Of a stretch of 64,000 bases of DNA, positions 1 through 8,560 are shown one piece after another (the first letter of the stretch is position 1; the number at the start of each line of letters is the position of its first letter). A program made the position numbers and the translations under genes. The stretch comes from CAXBMB01 sp052078155 (GTDB lineage Bacteria; Pseudomonadota; Alphaproteobacteria; Kiloniellales; DSM-21159). The notes under the pieces were generated by a model, which did not search any database, was not told where the DNA came from, and worked only from the letters and a program-made list of their open reading frames with translations. The stretch spans positions 2,232,001-2,296,000 of the forward strand of contig JBQJBP010000001.1 of assembly GCA_052078155.1 (NCBI GenBank), in the 5' to 3' direction.

Positions 1-766
1 CGTGCCAGCCATTGTCCACATAGGTGGCGGTCCCGTTCACAAAGCTGGCATCGTCAGACGCCAGGAAGACCACGGTTCTGGCCACCTCTTCGGGATAGCA
101 GATCCGGCCCTGGGTCGCGGCCATGCCACTTTCTTCCCAGGCCTGTCCGGCGGCATCCAGCTCAGCAATTTCCTTCAGACCGTGGGCCGTTTCCACAAAG
201 CCCGGGCAGATGGCGTTACAGCGTATGCCGTCTTCCCGGTATTCGGTGGAAATGGTGCGCGAGAGCTGCAGCACGGCCGCCTTGGACATGCAGTAGACAG
301 ACTCCAGGGCATAGCCCAACTCGGCGGCAATGGAGGAGGTGATGACAATGGACCCACCGCCGTTAGCTGCCATTTCCTTGACCGCCCGACGGCAGACCAG
401 AAAGGCTGACTTCACGTTCAGATCCATCAGCCAGTCATACTCCTCTTCCGAGGTTTCGTGCAGAGACTTTACGATGATCGATCCGGCGTGATTGAACAGC
501 ACGTTATAGGGACCAAAGGCCGCGACCGAGGCATCAAAGGCGGCATCGATCTCCCCCGCTTTGGTGACATCGCATTTGAAAAAGGCCGCCTCGCCTCCTG
601 CCTCCCGGATCATCTCAACCGTCTTCTGACCTTCGACTTCATTGATATCGAAGATGGATACCCGTGCCCCCTCCTGGGCGAAGAGCAGCGCTGTGGCCCG
701 CCCCATCCCCAGGGCACCACCGGTAATGACTGCTGTCTTTCCTGCAAGTTTGCCGTTGCTGCTCAT
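1..766 (-). CDS. Short-chain dehydrogenase/reductase (3' end beyond window)
   Basis: NAD(P)-dependent oxidoreductase of the SDR superfamily, cytoplasmic; the substrate cannot be read from the sequence. The translation begins MSSNGKLAGKTAVITG. The dinucleotide-binding motif TGGALGMG lies at residues 15-22, followed by the FNHAG element in place of the usual NNAG, a catalytic-type serine in ITSS, the YxxxK signature as YCMSK, and the CPGFV segment after the active site. About 255 codons are visible and the frame is still open at base 1, so only the last few residues are missing. The ATG lies 15 bases after the stop of the preceding SDR gene, behind GGGAGAAG. It is the last visible gene of the Pot-like importer operon, which suggests that the two dehydrogenases act on whatever the importer brings in (inference). 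Confidence 0.85.
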   Translation of the reverse strand, partial: MSSNGKLAGKTAVITGGALGMGRATALLFAQEGARVSIFDINEVEGQKTVEMIREAGGEAAFFKCDVTKAGEIDAAFDASVAAFGPYNVLFNHAGSIIVKSLHETSEEEYDWLMDLNVKSAFLVCRRAVKEMAANGGGSIVITSSIAAELGYALESVYCMSKAAVLQLSRTISTEYREDGIRCNAICPGFVETAHGLKEIAELDAAGQAWEESGMAATQGRICYPEEVARTVVFLASDDASFVNGTATYVDNGWH

Positions 767-781
767 TATCTTCTCCCGCTG

Positions 782-1579
782 TTAGATGCACTCACCACCG
801 TCAATCACCAGCGCATGGCCGGTCACAAAGGTCGACATGTCAGACGCCAGAAAAACAATGGCATCAGCGATCTCCGACGCGTCAGCCCAGCGGCCCATGG
901 GAATGCTCTCGGCAATGTAGTTTTCCAGGGCAGCCCGTCCGCCCATCTGGGTTTGGAACCCTGCATTGAAGGGCGTATCCACCCAACCGGGACACAGTGC
1001 ATTGAAGCGGATGTTGTCCTTGGCGTAGTCCGCCGCCATCTGGCGCACCATGGCCACCACCGCATGTTTGCTCGTGGCATAGGCAATCATCTCGCGATCA
1101 AACTGCACACCGGAGTTGGATGAGGTGATGATGATGCTGCCGCCCCCCTGTTTGCGCATCTGCCCGACAGCCGCGCGGGCGGCTATGAAGTGTGCCCGCA
1201 CGTTCAGCTGCCAGCTGTCATCCATGCCCTTCGGGTCAACCTGCTCCAGCGTGCCTTCCACCTGAATGCCCGCGTGGGAATGGAGAATGTCCAGGCGACC
1301 CTGAGCCGCGATGGTTGTCTCAATGGCCTGTTCCAGTGCGGCCTGATCTGTGACATCCAGATCCAGACTTTCAGCGGACCCGCCAGTGGCAGCAATCTCC
1401 CGGGCTGTATCCTGGGCCATAGAGCCGACCAGGTCCGTTGCCACCACATGAGCTCCGCAGCCGGCCATTGCCAGAGCCCCGGCCCGGCCTATCCCGGAAC
1501 CGGCGCCGGTTACAAAAGCCACCCGGCCTTGCAGGGAGGTCATTTCAGCAGGAGATTTAACAGTTTGCATCTTGCTCAT
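782..1579 (-). CDS. Short-chain dehydrogenase/reductase
   Basis: Classical SDR of 265 residues, a typical length for the family. The Rossmann glycine motif TGAGSGIG is at residues 24-31, SHAG stands where NNAG is usual, a serine-rich ITSSN strand is near 151-155, and the catalytic pair Y167/K171 sits in YATSK. A CPGWV element and a C-terminal VTGHALVIDGG segment complete the fold. The ATG overlaps the stop of the upstream permease gene in an ATGA arrangement, so the two are translationally coupled. A second in-frame ATG, 13 codons in, lies closer to the usual SDR N-terminus and could be the true start. It is a paralogue, not a copy, of the SDR that follows. Substrate unknown; an amino alcohol or hydroxy acid handled by the same operon is an inference. 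Confidence 0.88.
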   Translation of the reverse strand: MSKMQTVKSPAEMTSLQGRVAFVTGAGSGIGRAGALAMAGCGAHVVATDLVGSMAQDTAREIAATGGSAESLDLDVTDQAALEQAIETTIAAQGRLDILHSHAGIQVEGTLEQVDPKGMDDSWQLNVRAHFIAARAAVGQMRKQGGGSIIITSSNSGVQFDREMIAYATSKHAVVAMVRQMAADYAKDNIRFNALCPGWVDTPFNAGFQTQMGGRAALENYIAESIPMGRWADASEIADAIVFLASDMSTFVTGHALVIDGGECI

Positions 1580-2400
1580 TTTTTCTTCTTTTCTCCACGC
1601 CGCAACAGGATCTGTGCTGCGATCAGCAGGACCAGAGACGCCGCCAGAACCATGGTGCCAATGGCGTTGATTTCAGGGGTTACACCCCGCCGGATGGAAG
1701 AAAACACGTAGATGGGCAGCGTGGTTTCCGACCCGGCCACAAAAAAGGCGATGATGAAATCGTCGAAACTGAAGGTGAAACTCAGCAGGAACCCGGCCAG
1801 GATCGCCGGAGAGATCAGGGGCAAGGTGACCTGCCAGAAGGTTCCAAAGGGCGTGGCATAGAGGTCTGACGAGGCTTCTGTCAGGGTGGCGTCTGTGCCT
1901 GCCAGCCGGGCCCGGACAATGATGACCACCAAAGCCATGGTGAACATGGTGTGGGCCGCAATCAACGACCCCAGTCCCATGCTGAGTTTGGGCGGCACCA
2001 GGTCCGCCGGCCAGACGGAGGCCAGCACGGGATTTAGGAAGTTGAAAACGCTGACCAGGGCGATCAGCGTGGCGATACCGATGACAATGCCCGGGATCAT
2101 GATGGCCACATAAATCAGACCGTCGAAGACGGCCCTCAGCGGCCCGCGAATGCCCTGCAGGCCCACGGCTGCCATGGTGCCGAACACAGAGGCCAGAGTG
2201 GCAGAGACAAAGGCCACGATCAGGCTGGTCTCCAGGGCATCCATCACAAAGGGATTGTTCAGCGCTTTGCCGTACCACTTGGTCGACAGGCCCTGTAACT
2301 GGCTGGCGTGGCGTCCGGCATTAAAGCTGAAGAGCGCAATCACCCCGATGGGAATGTAGAGGAAGAGGTAGACACAAAGTGAATAGAGTCGCATGCCCAC
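1576..2400 (-). CDS. ABC transporter inner-membrane permease, PotC-like
   Basis: Second membrane subunit of a spermidine/putrescine-type ABC importer. The 274 residues contain about six hydrophobic segments and the cytoplasmic EAA loop (EASSDLYATPF...LPLISP) that docks on the ATPase. The C-terminus is a short lysine-rich tail. The gene starts 3 bases after the stop of the partner permease and overlaps the following SDR gene by four bases. Order and sequence type match PotABCD-like systems, but the ligand may be any polyamine-like or amino-acid-derived cation; this cannot be decided from sequence. Confidence 0.9.
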   Translation of the reverse strand: MGMRLYSLCVYLFLYIPIGVIALFSFNAGRHASQLQGLSTKWYGKALNNPFVMDALETSLIVAFVSATLASVFGTMAAVGLQGIRGPLRAVFDGLIYVAIMIPGIVIGIATLIALVSVFNFLNPVLASVWPADLVPPKLSMGLGSLIAAHTMFTMALVVIIVRARLAGTDATLTEASSDLYATPFGTFWQVTLPLISPAILAGFLLSFTFSFDDFIIAFFVAGSETTLPIYVFSSIRRGVTPEINAIGTMVLAASLVLLIAAQILLRRGEKKKK

Positions 2401-2403
2401 CCC

Positions 2404-3255
2404 CTACATCAGCGAGACGTCTTCGCGCTGGTGACCCAGCCGCGAGATAAGACGCATGTAGAGAGTGACCGAGATCAGCATGATGAACACCAGGGTCGCG
2501 GCCACCGCTGAGCCATAGGCCCAGTTTCGTGACTGCAGAAACAGGTCCACCAGGGCATTGCCGACAAAAAAGACCTTACCGCCGCCCAGGAGAGCCGGGA
2601 TCAGGAATTCCCCCATCAGCAGGATGAAGACCAGGAGACAGCCGGTCGCCACGCCCGGCAGCGAAAGCGGCAAAGTCACCTGAAAGAAGGTTCGAAGGGG
2701 CGGCGCGCCCAGGTCGGACGACGCTTCCAGGAAGCGCTTGTCCAGACGGTCCAGGCTGACAAAGATCGGGAAAACCATCAGCGGCAGATAGCCGTAGACG
2801 ATGCCCACCAGCACGGCAAAAGGTGTGTTGATCAACCGGACGCCGTCTATTCCAAACCAGGCCAGCAGCTCAGGAATACCCCTGCCACCCAGCAGAAAAA
2901 TCCAGGCATAGCTGCGAATCAGGATGGACGTCCAGAAGGGAACAATCACCAGCACCAGCAGCACGGTCTTCCATTTCGGGTCCACCCGCACTGCCAGGTA
3001 ATACGCCAGAGGATAGGCAATCAGCAAAGCCGCGATGGTGCCGGCCGGAGCCAGCACCATCGTGTTTTTGAACGCCGTCCAGCGCGCCGGAAGGTTGGCG
3101 TACTGGTCCAGCGTAAAGGCCGGAACGTAACCGCCGGATGCGGCCCGCTCCCCAAAGCTGAAGATGAGAACAACCGACAGCGGCAGCACCAGCATCACCA
3201 GGAACCAGGTCCCTGACGGCGCAAGCAACAGCCAGTTACGAACTCTCTGCGTCAT
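2404..3255 (-). CDS. ABC transporter inner-membrane permease, PotB-like
   Basis: First membrane subunit of the same importer, 283 residues. It has an N-terminal membrane segment, five further hydrophobic segments and the EAA loop (EASSDLGAPPLRTFF...LPLSLPG), the signature contact with the nucleotide-binding subunit. It is paralogous to the next permease, and the pair is expected to form a heterodimeric channel. It lies 27 bases downstream of the binding-protein gene and 3 bases upstream of its partner, so all are probably on one mRNA. The ATG follows a GGTGAGAACAAG stretch that can act as ribosome-binding site. Confidence 0.9.
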   Translation of the reverse strand: MTQRVRNWLLLAPSGTWFLVMLVLPLSVVLIFSFGERAASGGYVPAFTLDQYANLPARWTAFKNTMVLAPAGTIAALLIAYPLAYYLAVRVDPKWKTVLLVLVIVPFWTSILIRSYAWIFLLGGRGIPELLAWFGIDGVRLINTPFAVLVGIVYGYLPLMVFPIFVSLDRLDKRFLEASSDLGAPPLRTFFQVTLPLSLPGVATGCLLVFILLMGEFLIPALLGGGKVFFVGNALVDLFLQSRNWAYGSAVAATLVFIMLISVTLYMRLISRLGHQREDVSLM

Positions 3256-3282
3256 CTTGTTCTCACCTCAACACACCCAAAC

Positions 3283-4446
3283 TCACGCAGACTTGAATCG
3301 CGCCATCAGTTCGGCACGGTTCGGGTCGGTCAGCGTCACAGCCGCCCCGAATTCAAGCGCATCCAGCAGTTCCTGTGCCGGATAGAGGATGGGGTCTTCC
3401 TGCAATTCCTTCGGCAGCATGCTGGTTGTCGTGGCATCGGCTGTCGGATAGCCGTGAGCCAGGACTTCCTTAACGTTCACTGCCGGGTCCAGCATGAAGT
3501 TGATCAGGGCATAGGCGGCATCCATGTGCGGCGCGCCTTTGGGAATGGCGTAGTAGTCGCTCCAGAGTTCCCCGCCTTCTTTGCCCAGGATGTACATCAC
3601 CTCGGGCATGTCCGTGTTCAGCTGTTTGCCATCCCCGGACCAGGCCATGGCCAGCGTGGCATCGCCGCTGCGCATGGAGGGCTGAATATCAGAGGAAATG
3701 GCAAAGAGGTGAGGTTTCGAGTCGATCAGCAGCTTCTCGGCATCCGCCAGCTCTTTTTCATCAACAGAGTTGAAGGAGTAGCCGAAGTACTTGAGCGCGT
3801 TGCCGATGGTGGTCAGCTGATAGTCATGCACGATGGTGCCGCCGGAGAGGTCCCCCATGGTGAGATCGAAGAACTCTTTCCAGCTGGTCGGGGTGGGCGC
3901 ACCTTTCAGTTGCTTGGTATTGGCAACAAAGCCGGTTGAGCCCCAGTTTTTGGGCACAGCATAGAGCTTGCCGTCGACAGACCCGGCTTCAGCGTAGCGC
4001 GGATCATAAGCGGAGGCGTCGTAGTTGGGCAGGCGCGACACGTCCAGAGGTTCAATAAGGTCCTCACTGACATAGGTGGTGATGGTGTAGTTGGTGGGCA
4101 CATAAACGTCCCAGCCCGTGGCCCCGGCCTGAAGTTTGGCCAGCATTTCTTCATTGGACCCGAAGACGTTCACCTGAACATGGGCGCCGGTGGCTTCGGT
4201 GAAGGCATCGAAATTGTCCGGATCGTGGTAGTTGGGCCAGGTGGCCAGCACCACGCGGTCACCGATGTCGCCGGCGGCCAGCGCAGAGCGGGTTTTCAGG
4301 CCGGGCATGGCCGATCCCAGAACAGCCGTTGCGGCCCCCAGGCCGGTGACGGCAAGAAAGTGCCGTCGGCTGACAGAGCCCCGCTTGTAGCGATAGAGCT
4401 CCTCCATGAACTTCTTCTTCGAGATGTGGTCCGGTGTCTTTTTCAT
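3283..4446 (-). CDS. Periplasmic polyamine-type substrate-binding protein, Tat-exported
   Basis: PotD/PotF-like extracellular solute-binding protein of 387 residues that delivers ligand to the neighbouring permeases. The N-terminus carries a twin-arginine signal: SRRHFLAV at about residues 26-33, then an Ala/Gly-rich hydrophobic stretch ending near SALA. The mature part has family elements such as NVFGSNEEML near the N-terminus, the conserved aromatic MAWSGDG strand and the YAIPKGAPH segment that lines the cleft. Tat export of a binding protein implies folding before export. The gene is second in the operon, after the ATPase. The ligand is probably a polyamine or related amine, but the cleft residues were not compared with known structures. 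Confidence 0.9.
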   Translation of the reverse strand: MKKTPDHISKKKFMEELYRYKRGSVSRRHFLAVTGLGAATAVLGSAMPGLKTRSALAAGDIGDRVVLATWPNYHDPDNFDAFTEATGAHVQVNVFGSNEEMLAKLQAGATGWDVYVPTNYTITTYVSEDLIEPLDVSRLPNYDASAYDPRYAEAGSVDGKLYAVPKNWGSTGFVANTKQLKGAPTPTSWKEFFDLTMGDLSGGTIVHDYQLTTIGNALKYFGYSFNSVDEKELADAEKLLIDSKPHLFAISSDIQPSMRSGDATLAMAWSGDGKQLNTDMPEVMYILGKEGGELWSDYYAIPKGAPHMDAAYALINFMLDPAVNVKEVLAHGYPTADATTTSMLPKELQEDPILYPAQELLDALEFGAAVTLTDPNRAELMARFKSA

Positions 4447-4473
4447 GATTTTTCTCCCTGTTTGGCTTGGTTG

Positions 4474-5643
4474 CTAGTCTCGGGAAAGGATCAGGACTCC
4501 GCTTGCACTCCACGACGCAAAAAGCCTCTCATCCACATTGAACGACCCCTCGTTCAATTCAGCCTGGCGAGGTGACAACACCAGGAATTCTCCCAGCGCC
4601 TCATGCCTGACCAGGTATTCAGTGTGTTCCCCCAGGAAAATGCGGTTCAAAACCGTAACCGGCAGATCCTCGCCTTGTTTGGCACTGCGACTCAGATGGA
4701 TCTGTTCCGGACGAACACTCAAGCTGACGGCATCACCAATGCGCTGGCCCGGCTGACATTGGCCGGTCACAGCCTGGCCTGTGGCCAGCTGAACCTGGGC
4801 CGTCTCGCCCTGCAGCTCAGTGATTTCTCCATCGAAAAAGTTTGTTGTGCCGACAAACCCGGCAACATAGCGGCTGGCCGGGCGGTCATAGAGTTCCTGA
4901 GGGCTGCCGACCTGCTCGATCTGGCCATCGCGCATGATGCAAATGCGGTCACTCATGGACAGGGCCTCTTCCTGATCGTGGGTCACCAGGACAAAGGTGA
5001 TGCCCAGACTGCGCTGCAGGTTCTGAAGCTCGATCTGCATTTCCTTGCGCAGCTTGCGATCCAAAGCCGCCAGCGGCTCATCCAGCAGCAACAGCTTGGG
5101 TTCGTTGACGATGGCCCGGGCCAGTGCGACCCGTTGCTGCTGTCCGCCGGACATTTCCCAGATGCGCCGTCCCCCGAAACTCTCCAGACGCACCATTTCC
5201 AGAGCCTTTTCAACTTTCTGGGCAATGGTGGCCTTTGGAATCTTCGGGCGCCGCTGTTTCAGGCCATAGCCGATGTTCTGAGCCACTGTCAGGTGGGGGA
5301 AAAGCGCATAGTGCTGGAACACCATGTTGACCGGTCGCAGATGGGCATCCAGCGCATTCACAACCTCACCATCCAGCAAAACATCGCCTTTGGTCGGGCT
5401 TTCAAAACCCGCCAGCATTCTCAATGCCGTGGTTTTGCCGCAGCCGGACGGCCCCAGAAAAGAGAGGAACTCTCCCTCCATGATCTCAAGGTTGAGATCA
5501 TTGGCCGCCAGCACGCTTCCAAAGCTCTTGGAAACCCCCCGGAGCTCCGCAATGGCGTTTCTCTTGGATTTTCCCGACTGAGCGATATACTCTACATTAG
5601 ACATTTTTGAGAAAACTACCCGCCCGTTATGCATACCACCCAA
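4474..5643 (-). CDS. ABC transporter ATPase, PotA-like
   Basis: Nucleotide-binding subunit of the Pot-like importer. Walker A is GPSGCGKT at residues 64-71, the signature loop is MSGGQQQR, Walker B is LLLLDEP followed by the D-loop LAALD, and the switch histidine is in VTHDQEEA. The last 90 or so residues form a TOBE-type regulatory domain typical of the CUT1/PotA class. Two starts compete. The long form starts at 5643; an internal ATG 13 codons in (5604), beginning MSNVEYIAQ, gives a more usual N-terminus. Neither has an obvious Shine-Dalgarno. It is the first gene of the operon and faces a LuxR-type regulator across a 78-base gap holding an inverted repeat. Confidence 0.9.
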   Translation of the reverse strand: MGGMHNGRVVFSKMSNVEYIAQSGKSKRNAIAELRGVSKSFGSVLAANDLNLEIMEGEFLSFLGPSGCGKTTALRMLAGFESPTKGDVLLDGEVVNALDAHLRPVNMVFQHYALFPHLTVAQNIGYGLKQRRPKIPKATIAQKVEKALEMVRLESFGGRRIWEMSGGQQQRVALARAIVNEPKLLLLDEPLAALDRKLRKEMQIELQNLQRSLGITFVLVTHDQEEALSMSDRICIMRDGQIEQVGSPQELYDRPASRYVAGFVGTTNFFDGEITELQGETAQVQLATGQAVTGQCQPGQRIGDAVSLSVRPEQIHLSRSAKQGEDLPVTVLNRIFLGEHTEYLVRHEALGEFLVLSPRQAELNEGSFNVDERLFASWSASGVLILSRD

Positions 5644-5680
5644 TTGACCAACATCGTATGAAAAGGCGCAAATCTTGTAT

Positions 5681-5698
5681 ATATCACGAATGTGATAT
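5681..5698. promoter_or_regulatory. Operator-like inverted repeat in divergent promoter
   Basis: ATATCAC and GTGATAT form a perfect 7-bp inverted repeat around GAAT, 18 bp in all. It sits in the gap between the Pot-like operon (minus) and the LuxR-type regulator gene (plus), 23 bases before the regulator start. Size and symmetry fit a dimeric helix-turn-helix operator. That the adjacent LuxR protein binds it is inference. Confidence 0.5.
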
Positions 5699-5721
5699 TA
5701 AATTTGGAGTAGGATGGAAAA

Positions 5722-6522
5722 GTGGCTGATTGGCCGAAAGCAGCTGGGACAATTATTGCGGGGATGGGCAAGGATATCTTCGCCCGCAACCTTTCAACCG
5801 CACTGCAGGAAATTGCGGTTTTCGACTACACCGTCGTCTTCGGTTATCTCGGCTCTGCCCGTCCCATCGACCTCTATGACAACTTTCCGAAAACCAAGCG
5901 CAAGATCATGGTGGAGGACTATCAGGTCGGCCCCTATCTGCTGGACCCCTTCTATCTGGCCAGCGTGACTGCCGTTGAACCGGGGCTGTATCGTCTGCGC
6001 GACCTGGCCCCGGATCGCTTTTATCAGGGCGAGTACTTCCGCAACTACTATGTCCAGACCGGACTGGCAGAGGAAATCTGTTACATCATCAACCTGCCAG
6101 AGGCCGCCACGGTCTGCGTGTCCCTCATGCGCTCTGAAAAGGCTTTCTCGGCGCGGGAGTTCAGAGAGCTGGGGAAAGCCTGGCCTCTGGTCAGCGAAGC
6201 CTGCCGCAATCACTGGCATGAACTGGCCAAACAGTTCGGCCAGAAGTCAGACCGGGACGGCCCGGCCCGCGGACGCATCCCCAATGTGGATGAAGCCTTT
6301 GAGAAATTTGATGAAGGCCTGCTGACCCCCCGCGAGAAGGAAGTGGTGGAATACACCCTCAAAGGCCATTCGGCAGATGCCGTGGGGCGTATTCTGGGCA
6401 TATCCTCGGGGACCGTGCGCATCCACCGCCGCAACATCTATTCAAAACTCCGGATCCGCTCTCAGGGCGAGCTTTTCTCCCGCTTCATCGATGCCCTGCT
6501 CGGTCCCGGTCGCGACTCCTGA
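5722..6522 (+). CDS. LuxR-family transcriptional regulator
   Basis: 266-residue regulator with a C-terminal LuxR/FixJ-type helix-turn-helix: LTPREKEVVEYTLKG opens the four-helix domain at about residue 199, and SSGTVRIHRRNIYSKL is the recognition region. The N-terminal 190 residues are not a response-regulator receiver and show no clear acyl-homoserine-lactone pocket motif; ligand unknown. The chosen GTG start follows AGGATGG by a normal spacing; an ATG 14 codons later is the alternative. It is transcribed divergently from the Pot-like operon across a short gap that holds an inverted repeat, the classical layout of a local regulator. Confidence 0.82.
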   Translation: MADWPKAAGTIIAGMGKDIFARNLSTALQEIAVFDYTVVFGYLGSARPIDLYDNFPKTKRKIMVEDYQVGPYLLDPFYLASVTAVEPGLYRLRDLAPDRFYQGEYFRNYYVQTGLAEEICYIINLPEAATVCVSLMRSEKAFSAREFRELGKAWPLVSEACRNHWHELAKQFGQKSDRDGPARGRIPNVDEAFEKFDEGLLTPREKEVVEYTLKGHSADAVGRILGISSGTVRIHRRNIYSKLRIRSQGELFSRFIDALLGPGRDS

Positions 6523-6654
6523 CGACGGCTGACCGAAAAGATCCTACAGGTCTATTTGCGCGATCGAAAAGCTGTGCTTTTGCAATCACTGGACAGAACT
6601 CTCCCTGACAAGAGCAGAGCCGGGGCTTCCCATCCTGTTGATTAATCAAAAACG

Positions 6655-7431
6655 ATGCGTTACACGGCCAATGATAACAACCGCACCACCGCAAGGCCTG
6701 TAATGGTTGAGAGCACTCCGATTTCCGATCACTTTTCTCCTATCATCGACAACACGATCTTTGACCTGCGGCCGGATTTTCGGCTTGTCAGCATCACCGT
6801 GTCCGGCTTCGACTGGTCGGGTGGAGACGGATCTGACACTGAAGAGTTTGTCAGAGCGGCTGAAGCTGGTGCAGCGCTCGCAGACCCAGAGCGTGATGCC
6901 CATCTGACCAGCTGGAAAGATGCCTATCGCGCTTTCGGGGCCAAACCCAAACGTACCCCCTGTTCAGCCGAAGCACTGTTGAAAAGGGTCATCAGAGATG
7001 GGGAACTGCCGCGGATCAATCCCCTGGTGGATGTCTACAACGCTGTCAGCATCCTGCATGGCTTGCCCGTTGGCGGGGAAGATCGCAGCCTTTACTCAGG
7101 CCTGCCCAGACTGACCCGCGCGACAGGGGATGAACCCTTTGTTCTGACCAAAGAAGGCGCGGAGGCAACAGAATACCCAAGCACCGGAGAAGTGGTCTGG
7201 CGGGACGACCTCGGCGTGACCTGTCGACGCTGGAACTGGCGTCAGGGAACCCGTACGCGCATTCTGCCAGGTGCCTCGGACCTCTGGTTCATTCTGGAAG
7301 CCCTGGATGGATTGTCGGACGGTCGATTGGACGAGGCCCTCTCGCAGTTCACAACTCAGATCAACCAGCTGTCACCGGGGGCCAGATTGGAAACGCACCG
7401 CCTTGATGCAAAAACGAGCCCCGGCGCATGA
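6655..7431 (+). CDS. B3/B4 tRNA-synthetase-like domain protein
   Basis: Stand-alone protein with the B3/B4 fold found in the beta subunit of phenylalanyl-tRNA synthetase. The diagnostic run is at about residues 85-150: SWKDAYRAFGAKPKRT, SAEALLKRV, LPRINPLVDVYNA and the LPVGGEDRS loop. In PheS/PheT this fold takes part in editing; free-standing copies are thought to act on aminoacyl-tRNA or free amino acids, but their function is not settled. 258 residues. The first ATG has no visible ribosome-binding site; an ATG 16 codons later (6703, MVESTP) follows AAGG and may be the real start. Its stop overlaps the start of the EamA permease (ATGA), so the two are co-translated. Confidence 0.8.
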   Translation: MRYTANDNNRTTARPVMVESTPISDHFSPIIDNTIFDLRPDFRLVSITVSGFDWSGGDGSDTEEFVRAAEAGAALADPERDAHLTSWKDAYRAFGAKPKRTPCSAEALLKRVIRDGELPRINPLVDVYNAVSILHGLPVGGEDRSLYSGLPRLTRATGDEPFVLTKEGAEATEYPSTGEVVWRDDLGVTCRRWNWRQGTRTRILPGASDLWFILEALDGLSDGRLDEALSQFTTQINQLSPGARLETHRLDAKTSPGA

Positions 7432-8264
7432 GCATCGCAGCGGCCGCAGCCGCAGCAGCCGCCTTCGGGGCCGGTGACTTTCTGGGTGGCCTGGCCATTC
7501 GAAATGAGAACTGGCGACGGGTGATCGCTGTGGCCATGGGCTCGGGCCTGTTGGTCATGGCCGGGGCTACGGTGGCCACCTCACAGGTGACAACGGACAT
7601 TCCGCTCTGGTGGTGCCTCTTTACCGGCCTGAACTTCTTCATTGGGATGTCCCTGCTCTACAGTGCCCTGGCCGCAGGAATGATGACCAGTGTTGCGCCC
7701 ATCACAGCCGCTGTTGCCATTGCAATCCCGGCCCTGGTGGATGCTGTAACGGGCACACCGCTTTCAGCTTTGACCATCGCCGGTCTGGTGGCGACGATTG
7801 TCAGCGTCGTTCTGCTTTCAGGCGTTGCCGGACAGAAAAAATCCCGGGCAATTCCCAAACAGGTGCTGGCATTGGCCTTAGGCGCAGGCACCTGCCTGGC
7901 CTTTTTCTACATTGGACTGGAAAGAGTGGAAGAGGCAGGTGGCGGCCTGTCCGGGCTGACAGTCGTCCGCGGCATTGCTCTTCTGTTGGCCATTGCTGTG
8001 GCCATGGCAGGGCCCAAAGGCAGGCTTCTTGGCCGCGGCAACGGCCTGGCTTTTGCGGCTGGGATTCTGGATGGCGTGGCGAACATCTTTCTGCTCCGCG
8101 CCTTTGAATCAGGCGGGTTGGCGGAAACCTCCGCCGTGGCGTCGCTCTATCCAGCCGCCACCATCTTCCTGGCAATCCTGTTTTTACGGGAAAGACCGAC
8201 ACAGCTTCAGACTTTCGGCCTGGTCCTGGCCATTGTCTCAATTACCCTGCTGAACTTTGGCTGA
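7428..8264 (+). CDS. EamA/DMT-superfamily permease
   Basis: 278-residue inner-membrane carrier of the drug/metabolite transporter type, with about ten hydrophobic helices in two EamA repeats. The second repeat ends in the characteristic SLYPAATIFLAILFLRER element. Such proteins usually export amino acids or metabolites. The start overlaps the stop of the B3/B4-domain gene, suggesting that an amino-acid-related protein and an exporter work together (inference). Substrate unknown. Confidence 0.85.
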   Translation: MSIAAAAAAAAAFGAGDFLGGLAIRNENWRRVIAVAMGSGLLVMAGATVATSQVTTDIPLWWCLFTGLNFFIGMSLLYSALAAGMMTSVAPITAAVAIAIPALVDAVTGTPLSALTIAGLVATIVSVVLLSGVAGQKKSRAIPKQVLALALGAGTCLAFFYIGLERVEEAGGGLSGLTVVRGIALLLAIAVAMAGPKGRLLGRGNGLAFAAGILDGVANIFLLRAFESGGLAETSAVASLYPAATIFLAILFLRERPTQLQTFGLVLAIVSITLLNFG

Positions 8265-8403
8265 CGATCAGCCAGGTGCAATTACAGCGCTCCCGCTTCC
8301 CTAAAGAGCCAGCGGGGGCTCAGAGAGCTGATAAAGGCCGGGCCTTTGCTCTGTGACATCTGCTGCTTTTCAATCGTTTTGATGCAGCCACGCTTCCAGA
8401 TTG
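8265..8403. other. Intergenic, original flank of the R-M island
   Basis: No gene. It holds a small hairpin, AAAGGC/GCCTTT at 8333-8347, that could end transcripts from the left. Bases 8320-8342 resemble 12411-12433 on the other side of the island (20 of 23 positions), and about 40 bases next to the agmatinase stop also align weakly with the right-hand flank, so homology of the two flanks is not limited to coding sequence. Confidence 0.5.
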
Positions 8404-8560
8404 CAGGTCAGTCCAGCGACGCGCCGTTGTTCCATTCACCCCACAGAGGGTCCACATAGAAGGGATCCGTAATGCCCTTCTTGCGCATGGCCAGGCCGGT
8501 CAGCATCTCACGCATGGCCCGCACGGCCACCAGTTTACTGCGGTAACTGGGGTCATTCAG
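8404..8560 (-). pseudogene. Displaced 3' end of agmatinase-family gene
   Basis: Carries the last 51 codons of the secreted agmatinase-family gene including the TGA stop (8408-8410), with no start and nothing homologous before it. It aligns without gaps to 12675-12831, the end of the intact gene, in the same orientation. Eight bases differ within the coding part (8411, 8414, 8450, 8477, 8507, 8510, 8525, 8552). Every one falls on a third codon position and is synonymous. The fragment therefore looks like the end of a once functional, slightly diverged allele rather than a copy decaying after duplication. It marks the left edge of the restriction-modification island. Confidence 0.9.
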
